DNA from: Frateuria_A sp035943815 | GTDB taxonomy: Bacteria > Pseudomonadota > Gammaproteobacteria > Xanthomonadales > Rhodanobacteraceae | Length of the DNA: 64,000 bases | Direction: 5' to 3' | Assembly: GCF_035943815.1 (NCBI RefSeq) | Contig: NZ_DASZBU010000001.1 | Span: 1-64,000, forward strand | Shown here: piece by piece, positions 55,315-64,000 of the stretch | How positions within the stretch are numbered: position 1 is the stretch's first letter | Layout: every line of letters starts with the position of its first letter | Position numbers and translations under genes: made by a program | Notes under the pieces: model-generated | Told to the model about the DNA's origin: nothing | The model's input: only the letters and a program-made list of their open reading frames with translations | The model's database searches: none

Positions 55315-57263
55315 CAGTGGCCGGTCGGCGCGGGCTCGGTCGAACCGGCGGGTGCCGGGATACCGCCGGTCTGATCCACCGGTGGTGCGGCCGAAGGCAC
55401 GTCGTCCAGCTGCAGGCTGCCGCTCAGCGGGCGTGCCAGGCCATCCTGGAAACGTGCCCAGACCAGCACGCGCCGCACTCGGCCGAACTGGTCGGCCGCG
55501 AGCTGACCGCTGGCGCCCGGCAGGTAGCTGCCGGGGTGGTCGCGCAACCAGTCCAGGTACGGCACCAGATTCCACGCATCCATGCCGAAGGCGAACAACC
55601 GTGCCGAGGTGCCGCGCGCGGCGGGCAGCTGGGCGGCGATGGCATCGTGGCTGGGCAGGCCCGGCTGGGCATCGAACAGCCAGGGAGCGTCGCAGAACTC
55701 CACGCCGTCGAGGTCGCGGTTGGCGGCCGCGTCGTCAACGCCTGCATAGATGTGCGACGTGCCGAACACAGGCAGGCCGATGTGCGCGATCTGCATCTGC
55801 GGCAGCAGCAGGCGCGCCTGCTCGGGTCGCATGCTGATGAAGATGCCGGTATCCGCGCCTGGCTGCGCGAGGGGCGCCGCGGCGGCTGCGGTGCTGCCGG
55901 CGGGCGCGGGTGCCGGGACGGCCGCAGCGGCCGATGACGTAGGTGCTGGCAACGGCATGGCCGACTTGGGCATGTTCAGGCCGCCGATCGTGTTGGCGTA
56001 GTTCACCTTGCCGGGCGGCGGCAACGTGGCCATGCCCGCTACGTGCCCGCCACGGGCCTCCAGTTCGGCCTTGAAGGCGCCGGCGGCACGCTGGGCGAAA
56101 TCGTCGTCGGACACGATCACGTAGGCGCCGTGCAGGCCGCGCTCGACCATGTGGTCGGCCGCCTGCGCGCCTTCGGTTTCCGGCAGCAGGCCGAACTCGG
56201 TGGCACCGCCGGCCGGCAGGCTCTTGTCGTCGGGGTGGTTGAGGGCGAGCAACGGCACCGGCAGCTTCGCCTGGCCGAATACGGCGGCGACCTCGGCGCG
56301 GGTGAGCGGCCCGACGATCAATTGCGCGCCGTCGCCGGCTGCCTGCTGGTAGGCCTTCAGCGCGCCGTCGGCGGTGCCGCCGCTGTCGTACACGCGCACG
56401 TTGGCGCGTGGCGCGTTGTTGCGCGCGGCATCGGCGTAGGCGGCGAAAAAACCTTCACGAATCGCGCCGCTGGCGCCGGTGAAGTTGCCGCCCAGCGGAA
56501 GCAGCAAAGCGACGCGCGCAGGCATGCGGTAGCCCTCGCGCACGTTGGCGTTGGCGCCGGGCAGCATGGTGCCCACCGGCTGGTTGAGATCCGGCTGCGG
56601 CTGCGCGACCGGCACGCCGAGCTGGGTGAGCGCCTCGTTGACCCAGGGCAGCATGCGATCGCCCCCCTTCATGGCGGCGCCGCGGCGCTTGAGCGGTTCG
56701 GCGCCGAGGCGGCCGAGCAGGTCGAGGATCTGCTTGCGGTTCTGGGTGTGGTCCAGGCCTTCCAGCTGGGGATCCATCTGCACGCGGGTGCGCGCCGCGC
56801 CCCACAGGTCCCCGCTGGCTTCCATCGCCTGTGCGCGCAGTTCGAACAGGCGCAATTCCAGCGCGGGTGGGACCGGCGCCGGCTGGGTGGTCAGCTGCAA
56901 CGCGGTATGTGCGTCGTGGTGGGCGAGCGCCAGTTCCGCGCGGAGCAGGTCGTAGCGGGCGGCGTCCTCCCCCTGCAGGCGCGCCCGGCGCACCTGATCC
57001 AGCAGCGGGGCGGCCTGCTCCAGGGCGCCTTCCTCGCGGTAGACCTCGGCGGCCAGCACGCGATAGTGGTCCTGATCACCCGTCTGCTGCGCGAGGGTAA
57101 GGTAGGCCTGCACCGCCTGGTCGAACTGGCCCTGTCGCGCGAGCTGTTCGGCGTGCTGCGCGGCGGCCAGTTCCTGCGGCGAGCGGGTGACTGCCGTCGG
57201 CACGCAGGCGCCCACACCCAGGGCGATCAGCAGGCCGAGGCCGGCGGCGCGGAGCAGTCGCAT
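55314..57263 (-). CDS. lpoA: Penicillin-binding protein activator LpoA (LppC/YraM)
   Basis: This 649-residue outer-membrane lipoprotein stimulates PBP1a. The lipoprotein signal (LLIALGVGAC, lipid-attachment Cys near residue 20 of the chosen start) is followed by an N-terminal TPR-like helical domain. A C-terminal periplasmic-binding-protein-like domain then has VALLLPLGGNFTGASGAIREGFFAAY and LIVGPLTRAEVAAVF. An Ala/Pro-rich insert interrupts the C-terminal half. ATG 57263 has AAGGGA; ATG 57290 adds 9 residues. It is divergent from rsmI, the usual arrangement. Confidence 0.9.
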   Translation of the reverse strand: MRLLRAAGLGLLIALGVGACVPTAVTRSPQELAAAQHAEQLARQGQFDQAVQAYLTLAQQTGDQDHYRVLAAEVYREEGALEQAAPLLDQVRRARLQGEDAARYDLLRAELALAHHDAHTALQLTTQPAPVPPALELRLFELRAQAMEASGDLWGAARTRVQMDPQLEGLDHTQNRKQILDLLGRLGAEPLKRRGAAMKGGDRMLPWVNEALTQLGVPVAQPQPDLNQPVGTMLPGANANVREGYRMPARVALLLPLGGNFTGASGAIREGFFAAYADAARNNAPRANVRVYDSGGTADGALKAYQQAAGDGAQLIVGPLTRAEVAAVFGQAKLPVPLLALNHPDDKSLPAGGATEFGLLPETEGAQAADHMVERGLHGAYVIVSDDDFAQRAAGAFKAELEARGGHVAGMATLPPPGKVNYANTIGGLNMPKSAMPLPAPTSSAAAAVPAPAPAGSTAAAAAPLAQPGADTGIFISMRPEQARLLLPQMQIAHIGLPVFGTSHIYAGVDDAAANRDLDGVEFCDAPWLFDAQPGLPSHDAIAAQLPAARGTSARLFAFGMDAWNLVPYLDWLRDHPGSYLPGASGQLAADQFGRVRRVLVWARFQDGLARPLSGSLQLDDVPSAAPPVDQTGGIPAPAGSTEPAPTGH

Positions 57264-57348
57264 GGAGTGTCCCTTGGTCGTGATCGACATGGTGAGCGAT
57301 CATAGCCGATCGTGCCGCGCGCCCTTTGCGCGCCATTTTGGAGTCTCG

Positions 57349-58179
57349 ATGCCCACTGTCCCGCCCGGCAGCCTGTCGGTAGTGGCCACGCCGATCGGCA
57401 ACCGCGACGACCTCTCGCCGCGTGCGGTGGCCGCGTTGCGCGCGGCCGACGTGATCGCCGCCGAGGACACCCGTCATAGTCGCCCGTTGTTGCTCCACCA
57501 CAACATCGACACGCCGCTGGTGGCGTTGCACGAGCACAACGAGCGCGAGGCGGTCGATGCGCTGGTGCGCCGGATGCTCGATGGGCATTCGGTCGCGCTG
57601 ATCTCCGACGCCGGCACGCCGCTGGTTTCCGATCCGGGCTTTCGCCTGGTGCGCGCGGCGCGCGTGGCCGGCATCCGCTGTGTGCCGGTACCCGGCGCCT
57701 GCGCGGCGATCGCGGCGCTGTCGGTGGCGGGCTTGCCCAGCGACCGATTCGTCTTCGAGGGCTTCCTGCCGCCGAAGGCGGCCGCGCGGCGTGCCCGCCT
57801 CCAGGAGCTTGCCGGCGAGTCGCGCACGCTCATCTTCTATGAGTCATCGCACCGAGTGGCCGAAAGCCTGGCCGACATGCGCGAGATTTTCGGCGGCGCG
57901 CGCGAGGCGGTGCTGGCGCGGGAGCTAACCAAGCTGTTCGAGACCGTGATCGGCGAACCGCTCGCCGATCTGGCTGCCCGTGTCGAGGGGGACCCCGACC
58001 AGCAGCGCGGCGAGTGCGTGGTCCTGGTCGGCGGCCGCGGTGAGGAAGCCGATGCGCGCCTGGCCGAAGGCCAGCGCGTGTTCGCGCTGCTGCGCGAGGA
58101 ACTGCCTCCCGCCAAGGCCGCCAAGATGGCTGCTGCGATCACTGGTGCGCCGCGCAAGAGCTTGTACGAGGCTTCCTAG
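57349..58179 (+). CDS. rsmI: 16S rRNA (cytidine1402-2'-O)-methyltransferase
   Basis: The 276-residue tetrapyrrole-methylase-fold enzyme methylates the 2'-O of C1402 in 16S rRNA. Family blocks: SVVATPIGNRDDLSPRAV, AAEDTRHSRPLL, ISDAGTPLVSDPGFRLV, and PVPGACAAIAALSVAGLPSDRFVFEGFLP (in parts). ESSHR and REAVLARELTKLFET follow. ATG 57349 lies after GGAG. RNase P RNA follows about 80 bases downstream. Confidence 0.96.
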   Translation: MPTVPPGSLSVVATPIGNRDDLSPRAVAALRAADVIAAEDTRHSRPLLLHHNIDTPLVALHEHNEREAVDALVRRMLDGHSVALISDAGTPLVSDPGFRLVRAARVAGIRCVPVPGACAAIAALSVAGLPSDRFVFEGFLPPKAAARRARLQELAGESRTLIFYESSHRVAESLADMREIFGGAREAVLARELTKLFETVIGEPLADLAARVEGDPDQQRGECVVLVGGRGEEADARLAEGQRVFALLREELPPAKAAKMAAAITGAPRKSLYEAS

Positions 58180-58249
58180 AGCATCCGGCGCGAGCGTCGC
58201 CCATCCTCACGCGTTCATTCGCGAGTCCCATTCCCCCGGCCAGGGGTAC

Positions 58250-58255
58250 TACAAT
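58250..58255 (+). promoter_or_regulatory. -10 box of rnpB
   Basis: TACAAT (58250-58255) lies about 6 bases before the predicted 5' end of RNase P RNA. The -35 region (TTCCCC-like at about 58231) is weak. Confidence 0.5.
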
Positions 58256-58260
58256 TGCCC

Positions 58261-58624
<364 letters not shown>

Positions 58625-58660
58625 CTCTTGTGCGGCGGCGTGCTCCGGCGCGCCGCCGGG

Positions 58661-58705
58661 AAAAGGCCAGGGTGGCGCGGGAACATGGCGCTGCCCTGGC
58701 CTTTT
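58661..58705 (+). terminator. Terminator after rnpB
   Basis: A long hairpin: AAAAGGCCAGGGTGGCGC (58661 on) pairs with GCGCTGCCCTGGCCTTTT, with an imperfect centre, and ends in T4 (58702-58705). It should end the rnpB transcript; the A4 on the 5' side makes it bidirectional in form. Confidence 0.8.
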
Positions 58706-58910
58706 GCGTTTCGTGCCGCGCGCCGGGACGGACATGCCCTGAACATGGATTCATGTCCAGCGCTCGCGGCGGGTGGCAGACCCCGTGATATGCCTCACAG
58801 GGCAATTTGAAAAATCCCTAGCTTTCAAGCACCTTGCCGACCTTCCTCTTAAATGGCTGGAAATACGTCCACACTTCTGCCTTTCTCCTTGATTCGCAAG
58901 CAAAAATCCC
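58706..58910. other. Gene-free stretch between rnpB terminator and mraZ promoter
   Basis: No gene supported. A perfect 7-bp inverted repeat GGACATG/CATGTCC (58730-58736 and 58752-58758) and a TTGAAA/TTTCAA pair (58807-58812 and 58823-58828) are the only structures I see. The stretch becomes A+T-richer toward mraZ, as expected of an upstream promoter element. Confidence 0.4.
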
Positions 58911-58939
58911 TTGACGTCTCAGAAGGCGAGACGTATGGT
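58911..58939 (+). promoter_or_regulatory. mraZ (dcw cluster) promoter
   Basis: TTGACG (58911-58916) and TATGGT (58934-58939) are 17 bases apart. A perfect 7-bp inverted repeat, ACGTCTC (58914-58920) with GAGACGT (58928-58934), spans most of the spacer. It could be a repressor site. Confidence 0.65.
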
Positions 58940-58982
58940 GGGTTCCTGTGTGAAATCGTGGGAATCAGTGGGGTCTGTGGGT
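58939..58982 (+). promoter_or_regulatory. MraZ operator: phased TGGGN repeats
   Basis: TGGGT (58939), TGTGA (58949, degenerate), TGGGA (58959) and TGGGG (58969) recur every 10 bases, with another TGGGT at 58978 overlapping the start codon. MraZ is known to bind TGGGN direct repeats separated by 5 bases. The position just after the -10 box fits autorepression of the dcw cluster. Confidence 0.75.
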
Positions 58983-59427
58983 GTTCCAGGGCGAAACCGC
59001 CATTACCGTCGATGACAAGGGCCGACTGGCCATCCCGACCGCGTATCGGGAGCTGGTCGCGGGCGCCTGCGCCAATCGGCTGGTGATCACCTACAGCCCG
59101 TTCGAAACGGGCTGCCTGTGGCTGTTCCCCTACGCCGAGTGGGAAAAGGTGCGCGACCAGGTCAACGCGCTGCCGATGGTCAAGGCGCCGCACCGCAACC
59201 TGCAGATGAAGCTGGTGGGCGCGGCGACCGTGGTCGAGCCGGACGGTGCCTCTCGCATTCTGTTGCCGGCCAGCCAGCGCGCCGCCGCGGGCATCGAGAA
59301 GAAGGCCGTGCTGCTGGGCATGGGCAACAAGTTCGAGCTGTGGAGCGAGCAGGCGCATCTGGCCAAGATCCGCCAGACCCTCGGCGAAGACGACATCACT
59401 GACGACATGGCGGACCTGCGCCTGTAG
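58981..59427 (+). CDS. mraZ: Transcriptional regulator MraZ
   Basis: The 148-residue protein has two AbrB/SpoVT-like DNA-binding domains: FQGETAITVDDKGRLAIPTAYR (in parts) and the second around GASRILLPASQRAAAG. It represses its own cluster through TGGGN repeats. The GTG at 58981 aligns with the family start. It opens the division and cell-wall cluster; rsmH follows after about 45 bases. Confidence 0.95.
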   Translation: MFQGETAITVDDKGRLAIPTAYRELVAGACANRLVITYSPFETGCLWLFPYAEWEKVRDQVNALPMVKAPHRNLQMKLVGAATVVEPDGASRILLPASQRAAAGIEKKAVLLGMGNKFELWSEQAHLAKIRQTLGEDDITDDMADLRL

Positions 59428-59472
59428 GGCGCGGGTGTTCGGGCGGGACTTTTGACGAGCGGGAGGTGCGGC

Positions 59473-60393
59473 GTGGCCGAGTTGCGGCACATCCCGGTGA
59501 TGCTGGACGAAGCGGTGGAGGGCCTTGCCGTGCAGGCAGGCGGGCGGTATCTGGATGGCACCTTCGGGCGCGGCGGTCACGCACGCGCGGTGCTGTCGCG
59601 CCTGGGCCCCGCCGGTCGGCTGCTGCTGATGGACCGCGATCCGGTTGCCGTCGCCGCCGCGCGCGAGGCCTTCGCGGACGAACCCCGCGTGGCGATCCGC
59701 CACGGCAATTTCGCCGAGCTGGCCGAGTGGGACGAAACCGCTGCCGGCCTGGACGGCGTGCTGCTCGACCTCGGCGTCTCCTCGCCGCAGCTGGACGAAG
59801 CCGCGCGCGGCTTCAGCTTCATGGCCGATGCGCCGCTGGACATGCGCATGGACACCAGCCAGGGCGAGAGCGCGGCCGACTTCCTCGCTAATGCCGACGA
59901 GCGCGAGATCGCCGATGTGCTGTGGACCTTCGGTGAGGAGCGCTTCAGTCGCAAGATCGCCCGCGCCATCGTGGCGCGCCGCGCCGAGGCGCCGATCGCG
60001 CGCACCGGCGAGCTGGCTGCGCTGGTCGAGCGCACGATCGGACGCCGCGAGCCGGGCAAGCATCCGGCCACGCGCACCTTCCAAGCCTTGCGCATCTGCG
60101 TGAACGGCGAGCTGGAATCGGTGCAGCGTGGGCTCGCTGCCGCGCTGGAGCGCTTGAAGACCGGCGGCCGCCTGTCGGTGATCAGCTTCCATTCGCTGGA
60201 AGACCGCATCGTCAAGCAGTTCATCCGTGACCATGCCGGCCGCGTGCAGGGCAGTCGGCGTGGTCCGCCGGTGGTCGCGGCGCCCGCGCGGCTGGCTGCG
60301 GTCGGCAAGGCGCGGTTTCCGTCGGAACGGGAGCTCGCGGCCAATCCGCGCGCTCGCTCGGCGGTGCTGCGCGTGGCGGAGAAGCTGGCATGA
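59473..60393 (+). CDS. rsmH: 16S rRNA (cytosine1402-N4)-methyltransferase
   Basis: The 306-residue enzyme makes m4C1402 in 16S rRNA, acting on the same nucleotide as RsmI upstream. It has HIPVMLDEAVEGL, DGTFGRGGHARAVL, LLLDLGVSSPQLDEAARGFSF and the late SVISFHSLEDRIVKQFI. GTG 59473 follows GGGAGG. Its stop overlaps the ftsL start (ATGA). Confidence 0.96.
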   Translation: MAELRHIPVMLDEAVEGLAVQAGGRYLDGTFGRGGHARAVLSRLGPAGRLLLMDRDPVAVAAAREAFADEPRVAIRHGNFAELAEWDETAAGLDGVLLDLGVSSPQLDEAARGFSFMADAPLDMRMDTSQGESAADFLANADEREIADVLWTFGEERFSRKIARAIVARRAEAPIARTGELAALVERTIGRREPGKHPATRTFQALRICVNGELESVQRGLAAALERLKTGGRLSVISFHSLEDRIVKQFIRDHAGRVQGSRRGPPVVAAPARLAAVGKARFPSERELAANPRARSAVLRVAEKLA

Positions 60394-60662
60394 AGGCGCT
60401 GGCCGGTTCCCTGCTGACGATCCTGCTGCTGGCCGTGCTGGTCAGCGCGATCGGCGTGGTGTGGACGCGCCACGAAAGCCGCGTGCTGTTTGTCGAACTG
60501 ACCCGCCTGCAGAACCAGCGCGACGAGCTCAATATCGAATACGGCCGGCTCGAGTTGGAGCAGGCCACCTGGGCCGAGCCGCGCCGCATCGACGAGGAGG
60601 CGCGCGCCAAGCTAGGTATGGTCACGCCGCGTCCGCAGGACGTGCAGCTGGTGCGCCGATGA
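60390..60662 (+). CDS. ftsL: Cell division protein FtsL
   Basis: This 90-residue bitopic protein has a short cytoplasmic start, one membrane segment (about residues 7-25), and a periplasmic leucine-zipper coiled coil (LFVELTRLQNQRDELNIEYGRLELEQ, in parts). It bridges FtsB/FtsQ to FtsW/FtsI at the septum. The start overlaps rsmH and the end overlaps ftsI (ATGA). Size and position are typical. Confidence 0.94.
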   Translation: MKALAGSLLTILLLAVLVSAIGVVWTRHESRVLFVELTRLQNQRDELNIEYGRLELEQATWAEPRRIDEEARAKLGMVTPRPQDVQLVRR

Positions 60663-62467
60663 GCTGGCGCTCACCGAACGCGCCGTCTTCCGGTCGCCGC
60701 CGCGGCGCCGGCCCGAGCGCGCGCAAGCGCATGACCCTGGTGGTGAGCGTGCTGGTATTGGCCTCGCTGGGACTTGTCGCGCGCGCGTTCGACCTGCAGG
60801 TGGTGCGCAAGCAGTTCTACCAGGACCAGGGCGATGCGCGCTTCCTGCGCGAAGTGCCGATCCCGGTCTCGCGCGGCACCATTTTCGACCGCAACGGCGA
60901 GCCGCTGGCCGTGTCCACGCCGGTGGTCTCGATCTGGGCCAATCCGGCGCAGGTGCTGGAGAACGACGAACGCATCCCGGCGCTTGCCGCCGCGCTGGGC
61001 GTGGACGCGGGCGAGCTCAAGGAGCGCCTGGCCCAGCGCGCCGACCGCGAGTTCGTATACCTGCGCCGGCAGATGCCGCCGGAGGCGGCGCAGGCGGTGC
61101 TGGACCTGGGCATCCCGGGCGTCAACGGCCAGCGTGAATACCGCCGCTACTACCCTTCGGGCGAGGTGACCGCGCACGTCCTCGGTTTCACCAACATCGA
61201 CGACCACGGCCAGGAAGGCCTGGAGCTCGCCTTCGACGACTGGCTGGCCGGCAAGCCGGGCGCCAAGCGGGTGATCCGCGATCGCATGGGCCACGTGGTC
61301 GAGGACGTGGAGCAGGTGCGCGAGCCCAAGCCGGGCAAGAGCCTCACGCTCAGCATCGACCGCCGCATCCAGTTCCTCGCCTACAACGAGCTGAAGAACG
61401 CGCTGACCGAGTTCAGTGCGGCGTCCGGTTCGATGGTCATCCTCGATGTAGGTACAGGTGAAGTGCTGGCGATGGTCAATCTGCCGACCTACAACCCCAA
61501 CGCAGTGAACGGCAGCAAGGCTTCCGACCGGCGCAACCGCGCCGTCACCGACCTGCTCGAACCGGGTTCGACGATCAAGCCGATCCTGATGAGCGCAGCG
61601 CTGTCCAGCGGCAAGTTCACGCCGACCAGTCCGCTGATCGATACCACCGGCGGGCACTGGTACTTCCAGGGTCACGACATCCACGACACGCACAACTATG
61701 GCCTGTTGACGCCCACCGGGGTCATCACCAAGTCGAGCAACGTCGGTGCGGCGCACATCGCGATGGAACTGGATACGTCGCTGATGTACGGCACTTACCG
61801 TGCGTTTGGCTTCGGCAACAGCACCAACAGCGGTTTCCCCGGCGAGTCCTCGGGTCTGCTGCGCATCGGCCGCGACTGGCGGCCGCTGGAAAAGGCCATC
61901 ATGGGTTACGGCTACGGCCTCAACGTGACGCCCCTGCAGTTGGCCAATGCCTATGCCACGCTGGCCGACCACGGCGTGATGCATTCGCCCAGCTTCATCA
62001 AAGGGGCCGACAACGAACCCAAGGCGATCGTCTCCGGCCAGGTCGCCGACGAGGTCATCCAGATGATGGAAACGGTGACCGCCCCCGGCGGCACCGCAAC
62101 CACGGCACGCATCGCCAACTATATCGTCGCGGGCAAGACCGGCACGGCGCACAAGGCTGCGGCCGGCGGCTACTCGCGCAACAACTACACGGCGGCATTC
62201 GCCGGCGTGGTGCCCGCCAGCCATCCACGGCTGGTCGGCGTCGTGGTCATCGACGACCCGCAGAAGCGCAGCTACTACGGCGGCATGGTTTCCGCGCCCG
62301 TGTTCGCGCGCGTGATGGAAGGAGCGCTGCGCCTGCTCGACGTGCCGCCGGACAATATCGGCCGTTGGTATGCCGGCGGCCCGCTGATGAGTCCGACCGG
62401 CTTGGCCGGAAGCAAGCCGCCCACCGACCGGCCGGCCGACGACGGCGCGGTGGAGGAGGAGCCATGA
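60659..62467 (+). CDS. ftsI: Penicillin-binding protein 3 (septal transpeptidase)
   Basis: The 602-residue class B PBP has a short basic cytoplasmic start, a membrane segment (about residues 26-44) and the GTIFDRNGEPLAVSTP dimerisation-domain block. The transpeptidase active site is EPGSTIKP with Ser304 and Lys307, then KSSN and KTGT. It cross-links septal peptidoglycan. It overlaps ftsL, and its stop overlaps the murE ATG. Confidence 0.96.
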   Translation: MSWRSPNAPSSGRRRGAGPSARKRMTLVVSVLVLASLGLVARAFDLQVVRKQFYQDQGDARFLREVPIPVSRGTIFDRNGEPLAVSTPVVSIWANPAQVLENDERIPALAAALGVDAGELKERLAQRADREFVYLRRQMPPEAAQAVLDLGIPGVNGQREYRRYYPSGEVTAHVLGFTNIDDHGQEGLELAFDDWLAGKPGAKRVIRDRMGHVVEDVEQVREPKPGKSLTLSIDRRIQFLAYNELKNALTEFSAASGSMVILDVGTGEVLAMVNLPTYNPNAVNGSKASDRRNRAVTDLLEPGSTIKPILMSAALSSGKFTPTSPLIDTTGGHWYFQGHDIHDTHNYGLLTPTGVITKSSNVGAAHIAMELDTSLMYGTYRAFGFGNSTNSGFPGESSGLLRIGRDWRPLEKAIMGYGYGLNVTPLQLANAYATLADHGVMHSPSFIKGADNEPKAIVSGQVADEVIQMMETVTAPGGTATTARIANYIVAGKTGTAHKAAAGGYSRNNYTAAFAGVVPASHPRLVGVVVIDDPQKRSYYGGMVSAPVFARVMEGALRLLDVPPDNIGRWYAGGPLMSPTGLAGSKPPTDRPADDGAVEEEP

Positions 62468-63948
62468 GCGCCATCGCGCTGGCCTACCTGCTGGAAGGTT
62501 TCGCCGACGCGGGTGCGCTCGGCGATCTTCGTATCTGCGGCCTCACGCTCGACTCGCGTCAGGCGCAGCCGGGCTATGCCTTTGTGGCGTTGCGCGGCAC
62601 CCGCGCGCACGGCATCGCCTTCGCCGCCGATGCGGTGGCACGCGGCGCCACGCTTGTTCTGGCGGAAACACCCGTGGTGGCCGGCTTCACGCCCGGCGTG
62701 CCGGTGCTGTGGATCGATCGGCTGCATGCGCGCCTGGGCGAGATCGCCGCCCGCTTCTACGGCCACCCGTCGCGCGCCCTGCGGCTCATCGGCGTCACCG
62801 GCACCAACGGCAAGACTTCCACCGTGCAGCTGATCACCCAGGCGCTGGCGCGGCTGGGCCATCGCGCGGCGAGCATCGGTACGCTGGGCGCGGGTCTCCA
62901 CGGGCAGTTGGACGAAGGCGAGCGGACCACGCCGGACGCGATCAGCGTGCAGCGGCTGCTGGCGCGGTTCCGCGACCAGGGCGCGACGCACGTGACGATG
63001 GAGGTGTCCTCGCATGCCCTGGAGCAGGGTCGCGTGGGCGCCGTCGATTTCGAGGTCGCCGTCTTCACCAACCTCACCCGCGACCACCTCGATTACCACG
63101 GCACGATGGAAGCCTATGGCGCGGCCAAGGCCAAGCTGTTCGTCTGGCCCAGCCTGAAGGCTGCGGTGGTCAACGTGGACGATCCCTTCGGCTGCGAACT
63201 GGCCACGCGCCTGCCGGCCGGCGTGCGCCTCTTGCGCACCAGTGCCACGGATGCCGCCGGCACGGAGGTTGCCGCGCAGGCCATCGCCACGTCGGCCGAG
63301 GGGCTGGTGTTCGCGGTTCGCACGCCCTGGGGGGCGCAGGCGGTCCACAGCCCGCTGCTCGGACGCTTCAACGTGGAAAACCTGCTGGCCGTGATCGCTT
63401 GCCTGGGCGCACTGGGCGAACCGTTCGACCGCCTCGTCGAAGCGGTGCAATCGCTCACGCCGGTCAACGGACGCATGAACCGTATCGGTGGCGACGGCAG
63501 GCAGCCGCTGGTGGTGGTCGATTACGCCCATACCCCTGATGCGCTGGAGCAGGCGCTCACCGCACTGCGCGCGCATTGCGCCGGACGGCTGGTCTGCGTA
63601 TTCGGCTGCGGCGGCGAGCGCGATGCCGGCAAGCGGCCGCAGATGGGTGCGATCGCCCAGCGGCTGGCGGATGCGGCGATCGTCACCGACGACAACCCGC
63701 GCGGCGAAGACGGCGACGCCATCGTGGCGCAGATCCTCGCCGGCATGCGCCCGCCGGTGGCGGTCGAGCGCGATCGTGCGGTCGCCATCTCCCAGGCCAT
63801 CGTGCAGGCCGGCGCAGACGACGTCGTGCTGATCGCCGGCAAGGGCCACGAGACGTACCAGGACGGCGCCACCGGCAAGCACGCCTTCGACGACCTGGCG
63901 GTCGCGCGCGCCGTTCTCGCTCGGCCGGGCAAGGAGTCCCACGCATGA
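62464..63948 (+). CDS. murE: UDP-MurNAc-tripeptide synthetase (meso-DAP-adding)
   Basis: The 494-residue Mur ligase adds meso-diaminopimelate to UDP-MurNAc-L-Ala-D-Glu. Features: the P-loop GVTGTNGKTS near residue 120, a MEVSSHALEQGRV block, TNLTRDHLDYHGTMEAY, and DDNPRGED, whose DNPR motif marks meso-DAP specificity. The start overlaps ftsI by ATGA. Confidence 0.96.
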   Translation: MSAIALAYLLEGFADAGALGDLRICGLTLDSRQAQPGYAFVALRGTRAHGIAFAADAVARGATLVLAETPVVAGFTPGVPVLWIDRLHARLGEIAARFYGHPSRALRLIGVTGTNGKTSTVQLITQALARLGHRAASIGTLGAGLHGQLDEGERTTPDAISVQRLLARFRDQGATHVTMEVSSHALEQGRVGAVDFEVAVFTNLTRDHLDYHGTMEAYGAAKAKLFVWPSLKAAVVNVDDPFGCELATRLPAGVRLLRTSATDAAGTEVAAQAIATSAEGLVFAVRTPWGAQAVHSPLLGRFNVENLLAVIACLGALGEPFDRLVEAVQSLTPVNGRMNRIGGDGRQPLVVVDYAHTPDALEQALTALRAHCAGRLVCVFGCGGERDAGKRPQMGAIAQRLADAAIVTDDNPRGEDGDAIVAQILAGMRPPVAVERDRAVAISQAIVQAGADDVVLIAGKGHETYQDGATGKHAFDDLAVARAVLARPGKESHA

Positions 63949-64000
63949 TGCGCCTCTCCGAAATCGCACTGTGGACCGGCGGCCGCCTGCTCGGCGCCGA
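63945..64000 (+). CDS. murF: UDP-MurNAc-tripeptide-D-Ala-D-Ala ligase, start only (partial)
   Basis: Only the first 18 codons are inside the window: MMRLSEIALWTGGRLLGA, the usual beginning of MurF. The ATG at 63945 overlaps the murE stop; a second ATG at 63948 is in frame. Identity rests on this short similarity plus the conserved murE-murF order. Confidence 0.85.
   Translation, partial: MMRLSEIALWTGGRLLGA

Overview
The window looks like a chromosomal segment of a G+C-rich gammaproteobacterium, most likely Xanthomonadales and close to Rhodanobacteraceae (Dyella, Frateuria, Luteibacter or Rhodanobacter). That placement is inferred from protein style, from the rsmI/lpoA-yraN/rnpB/mraZ-rsmH-ftsL-ftsI-murE order and from an S-adenosylhomocysteine (SAH) riboswitch ahead of ahcY. 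I ran no database search.

Region 1 (1-24.5 kb) is an exopolysaccharide (EPS) locus cut by the left edge. It starts with the end of a UDP-glucose dehydrogenase, then a polysaccharide pyruvyl transferase, a family 2 glycosyltransferase, an EpsG-type polymerase, two tandem asparagine-synthetase-like PP-loop proteins without a glutaminase domain, a Tat-exported beta-helix protein and a family 4 glycosyltransferase. Next come a divergent pair of Sec-exported beta-helix proteins, two more family 2 glycosyltransferases, a flippase, two sulfotransferases, and cysD-cysNC, which make the sulfate donor PAPS. On the opposite strand lie a family 4 glycosyltransferase, a TupA-like ATP-grasp protein and WecA. 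Read together, the genes describe an acidic, pyruvylated and probably sulfated polymer with a possible amide modification. The sulfation module, the tandem PP-loop pair and the three related beta-helix proteins are the least ordinary content of the window.

Region 2 (24.7-38 kb) carries an SLC13-type anion permease, trmB, a FecR/DUF6600 envelope protein, tRNA-Gly(CCC), rimB-rimK, a possible small RNA, an OmpR-type two-component system, ilvE, a DUF4124 protein, metF, and ahcY behind an SAH riboswitch.

Region 3 (38-57.3 kb) carries ppc, a decayed histidine kinase fragment, the ABC-F gene uup, an overlapping pair of a family 4 glycosyltransferase and a glycogen-debranching-type enzyme, a D-Ala-D-Ala carboxypeptidase, metK, dusB, a nucleoside permease, a LysE exporter, a family-4-like uracil-DNA glycosylase, a GlcD-type FAD oxidase, and yraN/lpoA.

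Region 4 (57.3-64 kb) carries rsmI, RNase P RNA and the start of the division and cell-wall cluster: mraZ, rsmH, ftsL, ftsI, murE and the first codons of murF. MraZ-type operator repeats lie before mraZ. I saw no insertion sequence, prophage, CRISPR array or rRNA operon.
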